NCBI GenBank assembly: GCA_016704465.1
Contig: JADJAD010000008.1
Span: 1 to 64,000 of the forward strand
DNA from: Gemmatimonadota bacterium
Lineage (GTDB): Bacteria > Gemmatimonadota > Gemmatimonadetes > Gemmatimonadales > Gemmatimonadaceae
DNA length: 64,000 bases
Direction of reading: 5' to 3'
Within the stretch, counting starts at the first letter, position 1. Each line of letters opens with the position of its first letter. Below the pieces are notes generated by a model. It worked only from the letters and a program-made list of their open reading frames with translations. It had not been told where the DNA came from and did not search any database. Shown here piece after piece: positions 63,679-64,000 of this stretch. A program made the position numbers and the translations under genes.

Positions 63679-64000
63679 ATGACTGACGCAAGACAGGCCG
63701 CGCCCGAGTCAGCGGCCGCCGAGGGACGCAGTCCCGCGCGCGTCGCCGATACGCTGCATCGCTCGGCGATTCAGCTGCTGCGGCGACTGCGCCAGGAGGA
63801 CCGCCGCTCCGGTTTGAGTGGACCTCGGGCCTCCGCACTCTCGGTCGTGGTGTTCGGCGGACCCCAGACGCTCGGCGCGCTTGCCGCCGCCGAGCAGGTG
63901 CGTCCCCCGACCATGTCACGCCTCGTGCGGGCGATGGAATCGGAGGGGCTGCTGTTGCGCGAGGGGGACGCGAAGGACGCCCGCGTGGTGCGTGTCCGCG
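63679..64000 (+). CDS. MarR-family transcriptional regulator (partial, 3' end outside window)
   Basis: 107 codons from the ATG at 63679 to the window edge. Winged-helix HTH: LHRSAIQLLRRLRQEDRRSG, SALSVVVFGGPQTLGALAAAEQVRPPTMSRLVRAMESEGLLLREGDAKDARVVRVR, which contains the recognition helix (PTMSRLVRAMESEGLL) and the wing (DAKDARVVRVR). MarR proteins release DNA on binding small phenolics or oxidants. The palindrome upstream suggests self-regulation. Confidence 0.88.
   Translation, partial: MTDARQAAPESAAAEGRSPARVADTLHRSAIQLLRRLRQEDRRSGLSGPRASALSVVVFGGPQTLGALAAAEQVRPPTMSRLVRAMESEGLLLREGDAKDARVVRVR

Overview
The window is dense, high-GC (roughly two-thirds G+C by eye) bacterial chromosome of about 52 protein genes, three tRNAs and many short repeats. 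It looks like a Gemmatimonadota chromosome or a close relative. That is an inference from the mix of a SusC/SusD outer-membrane pair, barrel-less TonB-plug proteins, a DUF4159/DUF4175 operon and an 'asparagine synthetase B'-annotated secreted protein beside ordinary high-GC housekeeping genes. No phage, plasmid, IS element or CRISPR array is visible.

Layout. 1-6810 (minus): pdxJ, a degenerate-HPt protein, a flippase-like membrane protein, ispE, tRNA-Gln, prs, rplY and pth (cut by the window edge). 6912-9189: a small lipoprotein, methylmalonyl-CoA epimerase, thioredoxin and rsmI. 9186-16580 (plus): DUF4159, a 1177-residue DUF4175-like coiled-coil protein, a TPR protein and an exported protein. 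16766-20994: a RadC/JAMM domain fused to a DinG-type helicase, an FAH-family hydrolase and a membrane-anchored unknown. 21031-25167 (minus): a LexA-like protein without its protease residues, gltX, tRNA-Ser(GCT) and an ArsB/NhaD permease. 25471-34980: a TonB-plug protein divergent from a SusC/SusD pair, tRNA-Ser(TGA) and a DUF5107-TPR protein. 35191-46386 (minus): DUF2723 protein, purH, purN, gmhB, selA, an Ig-like lipoprotein and valS. 46483-49940: an acidic BON protein, a tiny membrane peptide, thrS and a cupin. 50090-57299 (plus): thiolase, a frameshifted CPBP protease, 3-hydroxyacyl-CoA dehydrogenase, acyl-CoA dehydrogenase, amino-acid dehydrogenase, rpiB and glyA. 57413-62404 (minus): proline dehydrogenase, several small exported or membrane unknowns, an orphan HTH protein and an IMPACT/YigZ protein. 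62656-64000: OsmC, a VOC protein and a divergent MarR regulator (cut by the edge).

How genes fit together. ispE-tRNA-prs-rplY-pth is a conserved housekeeping arrangement. The 50-54 kb block can run beta-oxidation-type or branched-chain acyl-CoA breakdown, fed by the amino-acid dehydrogenase at 54366. SusC/SusD with the plug protein and DUF5107 protein suggest uptake of a polymer or peptide.

Most unusual signals. (1) An octamer CGTTAGGC occurs 13 times, every time in the sense orientation of its gene, and holds most of the TTA codons. (2) A (GGGGACG)n heptamer repeat family sits at gene boundaries. (3) A LexA homologue has lost its cleavage site, Ser and Lys. (4) A JAMM-DinG fusion. (5) A cobalamin-riboswitch-like element has no gene to control. 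Function statements come from motif recognition by eye; no database search was run.
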